From positions 1 to 6,752 of the forward strand of contig CAZXCK010000179.1 of the NCBI GenBank assembly GCA_964639225.1: a stretch of DNA of 6,752 bases, read 5' to 3'. This document shows positions 1 to 5,498 of this stretch, one piece after another. The notes below the pieces were generated by a model. The model did not search any database. It saw only the letters and a list, made by a program, of their open reading frames with translations, and had not been told where the DNA came from. Each line of letters begins with the position of its first letter. Positions within the stretch are counted from its first letter, which is position 1. A program made the translations under genes and the position numbers. This DNA comes from CAZXCK01 sp964639225 (lineage in GTDB: Bacteria; Chloroflexota; Anaerolineae; Aggregatilineales; Phototrophicaceae).

Positions 1-38
1 TAAGGATTTAGAGCGGAGTGAAGAAGCTGACCGGTCCC

Positions 39-184
39 GCCCGGCGTTAAAACACCGGGCTACATAATGCGTGCCTGCTAAAGAGGCACAAAGGACCGCC
101 CCCGTTGCCTGCCACAGGGGACACGACCCCTTTAGTGGGTCGGCGCCCTGTAGCCGGCTGCAAGCAGCTGCGGTTTTGAACCGC
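39..184. repeat. Structured intergenic element made of paired inverted hairpin modules
   Basis: This stretch contains no supported gene but several hairpins. Hairpin A pairs 39-44 with 55-60 and extends inward past one C/A mismatch to a TAAA loop. Hairpin B pairs 71-76 with 84-89 around the loop GCTAAAG. A weaker CCCC/GGGG pairing joins 100-103 with 117-120. Hairpin D pairs 124-129 with 137-142 around the loop CTTTAGT. An imperfect hairpin covers 152-175, and GCGGTT at 170-175 can instead pair with AACCGC at 179-184. GGCTACA at 58-64 and TGTAGCC at 149-155 are exact inverse complements, and each lies six bases outside its stem (B or D). B and D are therefore two copies of one module in opposite orientation, with the same spacer, stem and loop lengths, shared loop letters and different stem letters. 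This suggests selection on structure. It could be a dispersed repeat, a non-autonomous mobile element or a structured RNA; I cannot tell which. Confidence 0.6.
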
Positions 185-264
185 TGGCGATGGCATGCTA
201 CGAGATCGGTTTACGCATTACGCCACCCACAATGACCCGTGTTGAATTTGGTATATCCGTTACC

Positions 265-1005
265 ATGAACCAGACCACCATCCAGCGGCTGATCGCCATC
301 AACCGCGAGTTCTACGAACGCACCGCCGCCGACTTCGACCAGACTCGCGGCCAGCCCTGGCCCGGCTGGGAGCGACTGCTGGCGCATCTGCCGGGTGGGG
401 GCGGCCCGCTGCGCGTCCTCGATGTGGGCTGCGGTAACGGTCGGCTGGGGCTGTTCCTGGCGGCGAACCGGGCGCAGCCAGGCGGCAGGCTGATCTATCA
501 CGGCATCGACAGCAGCCCGGCTCTGCTGCAACGAGCGCGCGAGTCGCTGGCAGGGCTGCCCGGTGTATCGGCCACGCTGGAAATGCGCGACGCGCTGCTC
601 GACGCGCCGCCCGCTGACGTCTACGATCTGGTGGCGATCTTCGGCGTGCTGCATCATGTGCCCGGCTTCGACTTCCGCCGCCGCTGGCTGCAAACGCTGG
701 CCAGCCGGGTCGCGCCCGGCGGACTGCTGGCCTTCGCCGCGTGGCGCTTCTACGAATACGAGCGCTTCCAGCGGCGGGTCGTCCCCTGGCCGCCGGAACT
801 GGCCGAACAGGTCGAGCGGCACGATTACCTGCTGGACTGGCGGCGCGGCGTCCAGGCGCTGCGCTACTGCCATTACGTCGACGACGCCGAACACGCCGAT
901 CTCGTGCGCGCCTGCGACCTGCCCGAACGGGAATCATACCGCGCCGATGGCTTCACCGGCGCGGTCAATCGCTACAGTATTCTGGGCCAAGAACCCCGGC
1001 GCTGA
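265..1005 (+). CDS. Class I SAM-dependent methyltransferase, Trm9/ALKBH8-like
   Basis: This 246-residue protein is a Rossmann-fold methyltransferase. Motif I, VLDVGCGNGRLG, lies at residues 52-63 or so. The acidic residue expected to contact the SAM ribose is in GIDSS near residue 82. Motif IV is around DLVAIFGVLHHVP (about 121-133), followed by the VAPGGLLAF turn and strand near 149-157. The start of the fold, FYERTAADF followed by QTR and PWP, and the late segment RYCHYVDDAEHADLV resemble the Trm9/ALKBH8 tRNA wobble-uridine methyltransferases. That resemblance is from memory, and the substrate is not proven. I chose the ATG at 265 because the fold starts right after it. In-frame ATGs at 190 and 232 would add a tail without family character, and 190 abuts the hairpin element. 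There is no Shine-Dalgarno sequence, but TATATC at 252-257 sits where the -10 box of a leaderless transcript would be. The gene ends 8 nt from the convergent GNAT gene with no terminator between them. Confidence 0.9.
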   Translation: MNQTTIQRLIAINREFYERTAADFDQTRGQPWPGWERLLAHLPGGGGPLRVLDVGCGNGRLGLFLAANRAQPGGRLIYHGIDSSPALLQRARESLAGLPGVSATLEMRDALLDAPPADVYDLVAIFGVLHHVPGFDFRRRWLQTLASRVAPGGLLAFAAWRFYEYERFQRRVVPWPPELAEQVERHDYLLDWRRGVQALRYCHYVDDAEHADLVRACDLPERESYRADGFTGAVNRYSILGQEPRR

Positions 1006-1013
1006 GTGATCGC

Positions 1014-1574
1014 TTACAGGTATTCGCGCCGCAGCAGCCCGAACTGCTTGATATCGACGAAGCGCTCGTGTTCCCAGCAGCTTTCGCGCCACACCCCCTC
1101 GAACCGGAAACCGCACTTGGTCATCACGCGCTCGGAAGCATCGTTGCCGGCGGTGCAGTCGGCCTGAATGCGATGAACATCCAGGTTATCGAAGCACCAG
1201 CGGATGATGCCGTGCGCGGCTTCGGTGGCGTAGCCTTTGCCCCACTCCGGCGGCACAAACTGATAGCCGATGTCCACCTTGCGATTCGTCTGATCCCAGG
1301 CGTAAAAGCCGCAGGTTCCGATCACACGGTCGTCATCGGTGCGTGTGATACCCCACTGCACGCCCCTCTGCTCGACGAAGCCCGCCTCGAACCAGTCGAT
1401 GAGTTCAAGGGCCTTGTCGCGGGTATCGCGCAGCGGCTGGCTCAGAAAGCGCAGCACATCCGGCGAGCCAAAAATGTCCATGACAGCCTCGGCGTCAGCG
1501 TGCGTTAGGCGGCGCAGCTTCAGCCGCGCGGTGGTGATGGTGGGAAAGTACGAATAATCAAACACAGCGGCCAT
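1014..1574 (-). CDS. GNAT N-acetyltransferase, RimJ/RimL type
   Basis: This 186-residue protein matches the Acetyltransf_3 (RimJ/RimL) branch of the GNAT fold, which transfers acetyl from acetyl-CoA to a protein N-terminus or a small amine. The N-terminal strand, TTARLKLRRLTHADAEAV (residues 14-31), is typical. The acetyl-CoA pyrophosphate loop is in EWGKGYATEA (110-119), and the late signature N-x-x-S-x-R-V-M-x-K-x-GF-x-x-EG spans about 144-160. Length is normal for the family. The frame is open further upstream, but that extension lies in the nitrilase-like gene and reads as low-complexity translation. The ATG at 1574 starts directly at the fold, preceded by a modest purine-rich GGGGCAGAG. 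It is the second gene of a two-gene unit, 19 nt after the nitrilase-like stop codon, so probably co-transcribed. Its substrate cannot be read from the sequence. Confidence 0.9.
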   Translation of the reverse strand: MAAVFDYSYFPTITTARLKLRRLTHADAEAVMDIFGSPDVLRFLSQPLRDTRDKALELIDWFEAGFVEQRGVQWGITRTDDDRVIGTCGFYAWDQTNRKVDIGYQFVPPEWGKGYATEAAHGIIRWCFDNLDVHRIQADCTAGNDASERVMTKCGFRFEGVWRESCWEHERFVDIKQFGLLRREYL

Positions 1575-1593
1575 ATTCTCTGCCCCGGTTGGT

Positions 1594-2430
1594 TTAGTAC
1601 TTGCGCACAATCGCCCGGTAGATCGGCGGCTGGCGATTCTGGATAAACTGGTATTCCTCGCGGGAGCGGCGCACGGCGTCCAGGTCGATGCGGGCGACGG
1701 TGAAGCCTTCCAGTGGCGCGCCGGTCTCGGCGTCGGTCTCATCGGCCATCGAGGCGTAGATTTGCCCGCGCGGGCCGACCACCATACTCTCGCCGCCGAA
1801 GCTCATCGTCACGTCTTCGCCCACGCGGTTAGCCCCGGCGACGAACAGCGCGTTTTCGTAAGCACGGGCGCGCAGGTAGGTCTTCCATTCGTCGATTGAC
1901 GACGCTTCCCAGTTGCCCATCACCAGCAGCAGCTCGGCGCCATCCAGCGACAGGCTGCGGGCGACTTCCGGGAAGGCCAGGTCGTAGCCCAGCATCATGC
2001 CGATGTTGCCGATCTCGGTCTGCGAGACGGGCAGCTTGAAGCCCTCGCGGAAGGCCATGCGTTCCTCGCCGCGCAGATGGACCTTGTTATACACGTCGAT
2101 CAGGTCGCCGTCCGGGCCGATGAGGATCGACGAGTTGTAGAGCACGCTCTCGACGCGCTCTTTGGTGACCATGCCGAAGGCCACGAATACGCCGTGTTCG
2201 TTGGCGCGCTGCGAGATCAGATTAACAGTAGGGCCGGGGACGCGCTGCGCCAGCTCGGTGAAGCGCAGGCCCAGCTCGGTGCCGCTGGTGACCAGTTCCG
2301 GGAAAACGATCAGGTCGATCTTCTGCCGCGAGGCGATGCGGGCGATCATCTCCGACATCTTGACGAGGTTCTCTTCGGCCTCGCCCAGCCGGGGTTTCAT
2401 CTGCACAAGGGCGATGCTGATTTCACGCAT
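1594..2430 (-). CDS. Nitrilase-superfamily (carbon-nitrogen hydrolase fold) protein lacking the catalytic Cys
   Basis: This 278-residue protein spans a complete CN-hydrolase domain. Active members hydrolyse amides or nitriles with a Glu-Lys-Cys triad. Here the Glu is E45 in IVFPELVTSG and the Lys is K116 in YNKVHLRGEE, followed by the usual F-x-x-G segment. The third motif, normally ICYD-x-x-FPE, reads MLGYDLAFPE, placing G148 (codon GGC, plus-strand 1987-1989) at the nucleophile position. The rest of the fold is intact: GNWE at 172-175, RARAYEN at 187-193, ANRVG at 200-204 and the FGGESMVVGPRG strand-turn near 211-222. The frame is clean, so this is not an obvious decayed gene. A pseudoenzyme or binding role is possible; a sequencing error (GGC for TGC) is the alternative. 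AAGGAA, complementary to 2441-2446, lies 10 nt before the start. The GNAT gene follows directly. Confidence 0.92.
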   Translation of the reverse strand: MREISIALVQMKPRLGEAEENLVKMSEMIARIASRQKIDLIVFPELVTSGTELGLRFTELAQRVPGPTVNLISQRANEHGVFVAFGMVTKERVESVLYNSSILIGPDGDLIDVYNKVHLRGEERMAFREGFKLPVSQTEIGNIGMMLGYDLAFPEVARSLSLDGAELLLVMGNWEASSIDEWKTYLRARAYENALFVAGANRVGEDVTMSFGGESMVVGPRGQIYASMADETDAETGAPLEGFTVARIDLDAVRRSREEYQFIQNRQPPIYRAIVRKY

Positions 2431-2603
2431 GGGTCAGGGTTTCCTTGTCGTGTCGTTCCACCAGTTAGATGGGGCTATTGTAGCGTCAGCCGTCCGATTA
2501 CGCGATTGGCAATCAATGGGCGACTCTCGACGTTTTCAGAGGCCGTCCCGGCATGGTATGCTTGGCGGTGTTCTGTCGGGTACACGGTACAGGGATACAC
2601 CAC
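2431..2603. promoter_or_regulatory. Divergent intergenic promoter region between the nitrilase-like and HEAT genes
   Basis: This 173-nt gap separates two divergent starts and must serve both genes. On the minus strand, TACAAT (2482 down to 2477) is a good -10 box about 46 nt before the nitrilase-like start; no convincing -35 is at standard spacing. On the plus strand, TTTTCA at 2533-2538 and TATGCT at 2557-2562, 18 nt apart, each match four of six consensus letters. They would give a transcript starting near 2569, which excludes the upstream ATG at 2553 as the HEAT start. The promoter calls are by eye only. Confidence 0.35.
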
Positions 2604-3227
2604 ATGTCAAGATACGAAACCACACAGCAGGCGATGGACGCCCTGAACACAGCCAGCGGCGAGGCGCTCACCGACGCTGTCGAGTTGCTGGCCGAGCAGC
2701 AGCACACTCCGGCGGTGCCGCATCTGGTGCAACTGCTGGACGACGAGATGCTGGACGCGGGTGTGCGCTTTATCGTCGTGCGGGCGCTGGGTCGCCTGGG
2801 CGATGAGGGCGCGCTGGCCGTTCTGCTGGACGAACTGCGCGGCGATGACATCTGGGTGCGGGCGGCGGCCACCGGCGCGCTCATCAGCATTGGCTCGCCG
2901 GCGGTTGGCGGTCTGGTGACGGCGCTGCGCGACGAGGACAAGGCCGTCCGCCGCGCCGCTGCCAAGGCACTGGGCAAGATCGGCGAGCGCGGCGAAAACC
3001 AGGAAGTCCTGCGCGGGCTGTCGGTGGGGCTGCTGGACGTAGACGGCGCGGTGCGCCGCTTCGCCGCCGAGGCGCTGGGCCGTCTGCGGGCGGCATCGAT
3101 GGTGCCCGAACTGACCGAGGCGCTCAACGACCGCAACACCGGTGTGCGCATCGCCGCGTTTCGCGCGCTGGCGAAGATCGACACGCCAGAGGCGCAGTCA
3201 GCCGTCCGCCAGTGGGTCAAACAGTAA
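2604..3227 (+). CDS. HEAT-repeat protein (five repeats)
   Basis: This 207-residue protein is an alpha-solenoid scaffold with no visible enzyme motif. After a helical N-terminus (about 1-34), five HEAT units follow at roughly 35-66, 67-97, 98-128, 132-163 and 164-195. Each has the pattern of a first helix, an Asp/Asn turn, then V-R-x-x-A-A-x-A-L-x-x-[IL] in the second helix, as in AVRRAAAKALGKIG. This is the style of PBS-lyase/HEAT_2 proteins, which usually mediate protein-protein contacts. The ATG at 2604 is preceded by AGGGA at 2591-2595, eight nt away. An in-frame ATG at 2553 would add 17 residues unlike the repeats and lies in the likely promoter. No signal peptide is seen, so it is probably cytoplasmic. 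It appears to be a single-gene unit ending in a strong terminator. Its partner is unknown. Confidence 0.9.
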   Translation: MSRYETTQQAMDALNTASGEALTDAVELLAEQQHTPAVPHLVQLLDDEMLDAGVRFIVVRALGRLGDEGALAVLLDELRGDDIWVRAAATGALISIGSPAVGGLVTALRDEDKAVRRAAAKALGKIGERGENQEVLRGLSVGLLDVDGAVRRFAAEALGRLRAASMVPELTEALNDRNTGVRIAAFRALAKIDTPEAQSAVRQWVKQ

Positions 3228-3258
3228 GGCCCATCCCCTCGATAAACAGCCAAAGCCC

Positions 3259-3296
3259 AGGGGCGAGTGTGCGACCGCGTACACTCGCCCTTTGCT
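3259..3296 (+). terminator. Rho-independent terminator after the HEAT gene
   Basis: Bases 3261-3273 pair with 3278-3290 to form a 13-bp stem with one G-U pair and the four-base loop ACCG. A weak A-U/G-U extension can form at the base, and the 3' side runs into CCCTTTGCTT. The stem lies 33 nt after the HEAT stop codon. The trailing T-run is short and interrupted, so efficiency is uncertain, but the stem is one of the strongest in the window. Confidence 0.75.
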
Positions 3297-3329
3297 TCCA
3301 GCAGACAGAAGCTGCCACCGACCAATATG

Positions 3330-3392
3330 TAACGTTCCTTTACGTTCTTCGGTATAGCGCATGACGTGTTGTCAATCAGAGGAGCAACAATC
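3330..3392 (+). promoter_or_regulatory. Putative promoter with 10-bp direct repeat, and strong RBS, for the DUF5666-like gene
   Basis: TATAGC at 3353-3358 is a candidate -10 box. Where a -35 would be there is instead a direct repeat: ACGTTC at 3332-3337 and again at 3342-3347, exactly one helical turn apart. This arrangement is typical of activator or response-regulator sites, but the protein is unknown. Downstream, AGAGGAG at 3378-3384 is a clear ribosome binding site 8 nt before the ATG at 3393. It selects that start over the in-frame GTG at 3366. Confidence 0.4.
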
Positions 3393-4301
3393 ATGTCTAG
3401 ACTGTATTTCAACACAAGAGCCGGCGCCACATTGCTGTTCATCGTCGCAGTCATGACAATCGCCCTCATCACAGCGCTGCCGGCCTATGCTCAGACCACT
3501 GAAGACCCGACCCCTGATCCCTTTGGCGATTTCTTCGTCGAGATCGTGGGCGAGGTCGCCTTTGTCGCCGATCCCGACTATCCCGACATCTACCGGCTAA
3601 CGGTGGGCGGGGTAATCGTCGCGCCGGCTGGCGCCTTTATCCCGGCTGATCTCAGCACGGGCGATGTGGTGCGGATTGTCGGCTATCTGCTGGACGATGA
3701 CACCATCATGGCCATCAGCCTGGAGTTTGTCGACCCGGACGAACTGCCCCTGACGCCAGAGCCAACCGAAGTGCCGGTCGTCACGCCAGAGCCGACTGAA
3801 GAACCGGACGTCACACCGGAACCGCTGCCCACTGACTGCGTCCCGCTGACCCATCCCATCGCGGTGAGCACCGCCGCCGAGTTTGAGATGACGGTCGAGG
3901 AAGTGGTGGCGCTGCACTGCGCTGGCTACGGCTTCGGCGACATCATCCGCGCGCTGCTGCTGGAACGCGAATCCGACGACGCCTACACCGTCGAAGAACT
4001 GCTGGCGATGGCTGATCGCGGCCAGTCCTGGATGGAAGTCATGGCCGAGATCGGCGTGCATCCAAGTGAACTCGCGCCCGGTCAGGCGATCCGGCCGCCC
4101 GGACGTCCGGACTTCGCCGGTCCCGATGACGATGACGATGATGACGACGATACGCCCGGCGGCCCGCCCGATGATCGCCCTGGCGGCGGCCCACCGGGAC
4201 AGGATGACGACGGACCCGGCGGACGCCCCGATCATCCGCTTGGTGGCCCGCCTGGACAGAGTCCTGATGGCCCGCCCGGACAGCGTGGTCGTGGTGGCTG
4301 A
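3393..4301 (+). CDS. Secreted protein with DUF5666-like domain, helical domain and acidic, Gly/Pro-rich tail
   Basis: This 302-residue protein is exported by a signal peptide: a hydrophobic core at about 12-30 and a likely cleavage after AYA (33). Residues about 48-113 form a beta-rich unit, with VGEVAF, RLTVGGVIV, a GDVVRIVGYL strand and MAISLEFV, which fits DUF5666-like OB-type domains. A Pro/Glu/Thr linker follows at about 117-147. Residues about 152-233 are helical; the pieces GYGFGDIIRALLLE, EELLAM and MEVMAEIGVHPSEL recall a small domain common in Chloroflexota exported proteins. The tail has nine consecutive Asp (245-253, bases 4125-4151), then a disordered Gly/Pro/Asp region with PPGQ at 267-270, 286-289 and 294-297. 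There is no lipobox, sorting motif or C-terminal anchor, so it is probably released or wall-retained by charge. Its function is unknown. Cation binding by the Asp run is a possibility only. Confidence 0.88.
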   Translation: MSRLYFNTRAGATLLFIVAVMTIALITALPAYAQTTEDPTPDPFGDFFVEIVGEVAFVADPDYPDIYRLTVGGVIVAPAGAFIPADLSTGDVVRIVGYLLDDDTIMAISLEFVDPDELPLTPEPTEVPVVTPEPTEEPDVTPEPLPTDCVPLTHPIAVSTAAEFEMTVEEVVALHCAGYGFGDIIRALLLERESDDAYTVEELLAMADRGQSWMEVMAEIGVHPSELAPGQAIRPPGRPDFAGPDDDDDDDDDTPGGPPDDRPGGGPPGQDDDGPGGRPDHPLGGPPGQSPDGPPGQRGRGG

Positions 4302-4342
4302 TGCCCTGACGCCCGCATAACCTATCGCAGCCAGATAAAGAT

Positions 4343-4379
4343 AAGCGCCTCTCATATGCCGAGAGGCGCTTGTTTGATT
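4343..4379. terminator. Bidirectional rho-independent terminator between convergent genes
   Basis: Bases 4343-4353 pair perfectly with 4361-4371 (11 bp, AAGCGCCTCTC against its complement) around a seven-base loop. On the plus strand the stem is followed by GTTTGATTCT. On the minus strand it is followed by ATCTTTATCT. It lies 41 nt after the DUF5666-like stop codon and 29 nt after the stop codon of the opposing lipoprotein gene, so it probably ends both transcripts. Confidence 0.85.
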
Positions 4380-4400
4380 CTGGGTCGGGCGGTGTGCGCT

Positions 4401-5498
4401 CTACGGCGTTTGCAGACGCTGCCATGTCCCGGTGATGGAGTCCCCAGACAGCCGCACCGTGCCATAACCGGGCACACCGACATAGAAGCCGGTGCCGGTC
4501 GCTTCGTACTGCACGGTGAACGTGTTGTTCAGGTTAGCCGGTCCCGTCGCCCAGCCGATGCCGCCGCTGGCGTCACACCACAGGCCAACCGTGCCGTTGG
4601 TGTTGTGATAAGCCCAGTTGAACACGTCCTGCGGGTCGAACAGGCCAGCAGGGGCGCTGCCGCAGGGCGCGGTGTAGGTGCTGGAGCCGTCCCAGTTGCT
4701 GGTATACACCATATAACGGTTGTTGCGGCTGTTAAGGCCGTAGATGCGGTTCTCGCCGCTGAGGTTGAGGTTAATCATCAGGCCGTTCTGGAAGAACTGC
4801 GACTTCCCGGCGATTGCCACCGGCGCGCCCTGCGGACAGCCCGCCTGGGACGGTGCCAGCGCGTTACCGAAGAACCAGTCCACCGGGCACACACTCTGAA
4901 TCTGCACCGGCACCGAGCGCGTCTCGTCGATGCCGCCGCGTGTCACCGTCAGCCGGTAGATCACCTGGCTGCCGGTGGCCGGGACAGGCACAGGAAGCTG
5001 GCCGCTGGGCGTCACCGAATAGGTTTGCAGAATCTGCTGCTGCGACGACAGCGCATCAATCCGAGCGACATCGCCGCTGGCCTGCCACATCAGCGTCACA
5101 CTGGAACCGGCGCTGGCGCTGCTGGCGCTGGCCGTGAACGACTCGATCACCGGCGCGTCCGGCGTGGGCGTGACGGTGGGCGGCGGCGTGTCGGTGGGGA
5201 CCGGCGTATCGCTAGGCAGCGGCGTAACCGTGTTGGTCGGCGTGGCTGGCGGCACGGTGTTGGTCGGCGTCAGCGACGGCGTCTCGGTGAGAGTCGGCGT
5301 GCTGGTCGGCGTGAAGGTCGCCGTTTCAGTCGGCGTGAGCGTCGGCGTCAGCGTGTCGGTCGGCGTCAGCGTGGCCGTCGCCGTCGGCAGCTCAAACACC
5401 GTGGGCAGCGCGCGCTCTTCGCTGGCTTCCCCACACGCGCTAATCAGCGGTACAATCAACACCAGGAAGAATACAAACACGGATCTCATTTTGTACAT
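4401..5498 (-). CDS. Lipoprotein with Thr/Pro linker, Ig-like domain and C-terminal surface domain
   Basis: This 365-residue protein has a lipoprotein signal: hydrophobic residues 7-20, lipobox ISAC and lipidated C22. A Thr/Pro-rich spacer covers about 39-114, rich in LTPT and TPT units. Residues about 115-201 look like an Ig/FN3-like beta sandwich, with APVIESFTAS at the start, GSSVTLMWQASG in the middle and VIYRLTVTRGG near the end. The last 160 residues, with cysteines at 204, 221, 279 and 308, include FFQNGLMI, RIYGL, GLFDPQDVFNWAY and GIGWATG. I recall this pattern from unnamed Anaerolineae lipoproteins, possibly for substrate or wall binding. The four cysteines could form two disulfides. 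GAGGTGA (complement of 5503-5509) supports the ATG at 5498. The start codon overlaps by 2 bp the ATG of the divergent M14 gene. Its function is not known. Confidence 0.9.
   Translation of the reverse strand: MYKMRSVFVFFLVLIVPLISACGEASEERALPTVFELPTATATLTPTDTLTPTLTPTETATFTPTSTPTLTETPSLTPTNTVPPATPTNTVTPLPSDTPVPTDTPPPTVTPTPDAPVIESFTASASSASAGSSVTLMWQASGDVARIDALSSQQQILQTYSVTPSGQLPVPVPATGSQVIYRLTVTRGGIDETRSVPVQIQSVCPVDWFFGNALAPSQAGCPQGAPVAIAGKSQFFQNGLMINLNLSGENRIYGLNSRNNRYMVYTSNWDGSSTYTAPCGSAPAGLFDPQDVFNWAYHNTNGTVGLWCDASGGIGWATGPANLNNTFTVQYEATGTGFYVGVPGYGTVRLSGDSITGTWQRLQTP
5157..5384 (-). repeat. Degenerate ACG-CCG repeat tract encoding the Thr/Pro linker
   Basis: On the minus strand this tract encodes about 76 residues of Thr/Pro/Ser/Leu spacer, nearly all with G/C-ending codons, especially ACG CCG. 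Read on the plus strand it appears as irregular GGCGT and GTCGG units. Similar short units are scattered rather than exactly tandem, so length variation by slippage or recombination is plausible. The antisense reading is also open (a Gly/Val-rich translation), but this is a by-product of the repeat. Confidence 0.75.

Noticed and set aside
2..67. Short open tail at the left edge, ending at a TAA at 65-67
   Set aside because: It could be the end of an upstream gene, but only 21 codons are visible and the last part runs through hairpin A, so it cannot be supported.
39..142. CRISPR array suggested by several similar hairpins
   Set aside because: The units are inverted rather than direct, with different stem sequences and no regular spacers.
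190..264. N-terminal extension of the methyltransferase from the ATG at 190 or 232
   Set aside because: No RBS at either ATG, and the added residues do not resemble the family, whose fold begins at the ATG at 265.
211..937. Two minus-strand open frames across the methyltransferase
   Set aside because: GC-rich shadow frames. The plus-strand frame carries all the methyltransferase motifs in order.
1575..1742. N-terminal extension of the GNAT protein into the nitrilase-like gene
   Set aside because: The extension is low-complexity out-of-frame translation of the upstream gene. The GNAT fold starts at 1574.
2513..3472. Minus-strand open frame of about 319 codons across the HEAT gene
   Set aside because: A Ser/Ala/Arg-rich shadow of the HEAT repeats that runs through a terminator and promoter region of the plus strand.
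5134..5496. Open plus-strand extension upstream of the M14 gene, giving a Gly/Val-rich N-terminus
   Set aside because: It is the antisense of the minus-strand Thr/Pro linker; ACN/CCN repeats read backwards as Gly/Val/Ser. The minus protein has a lipobox and a good RBS, and the M14 lipobox would otherwise be internal.
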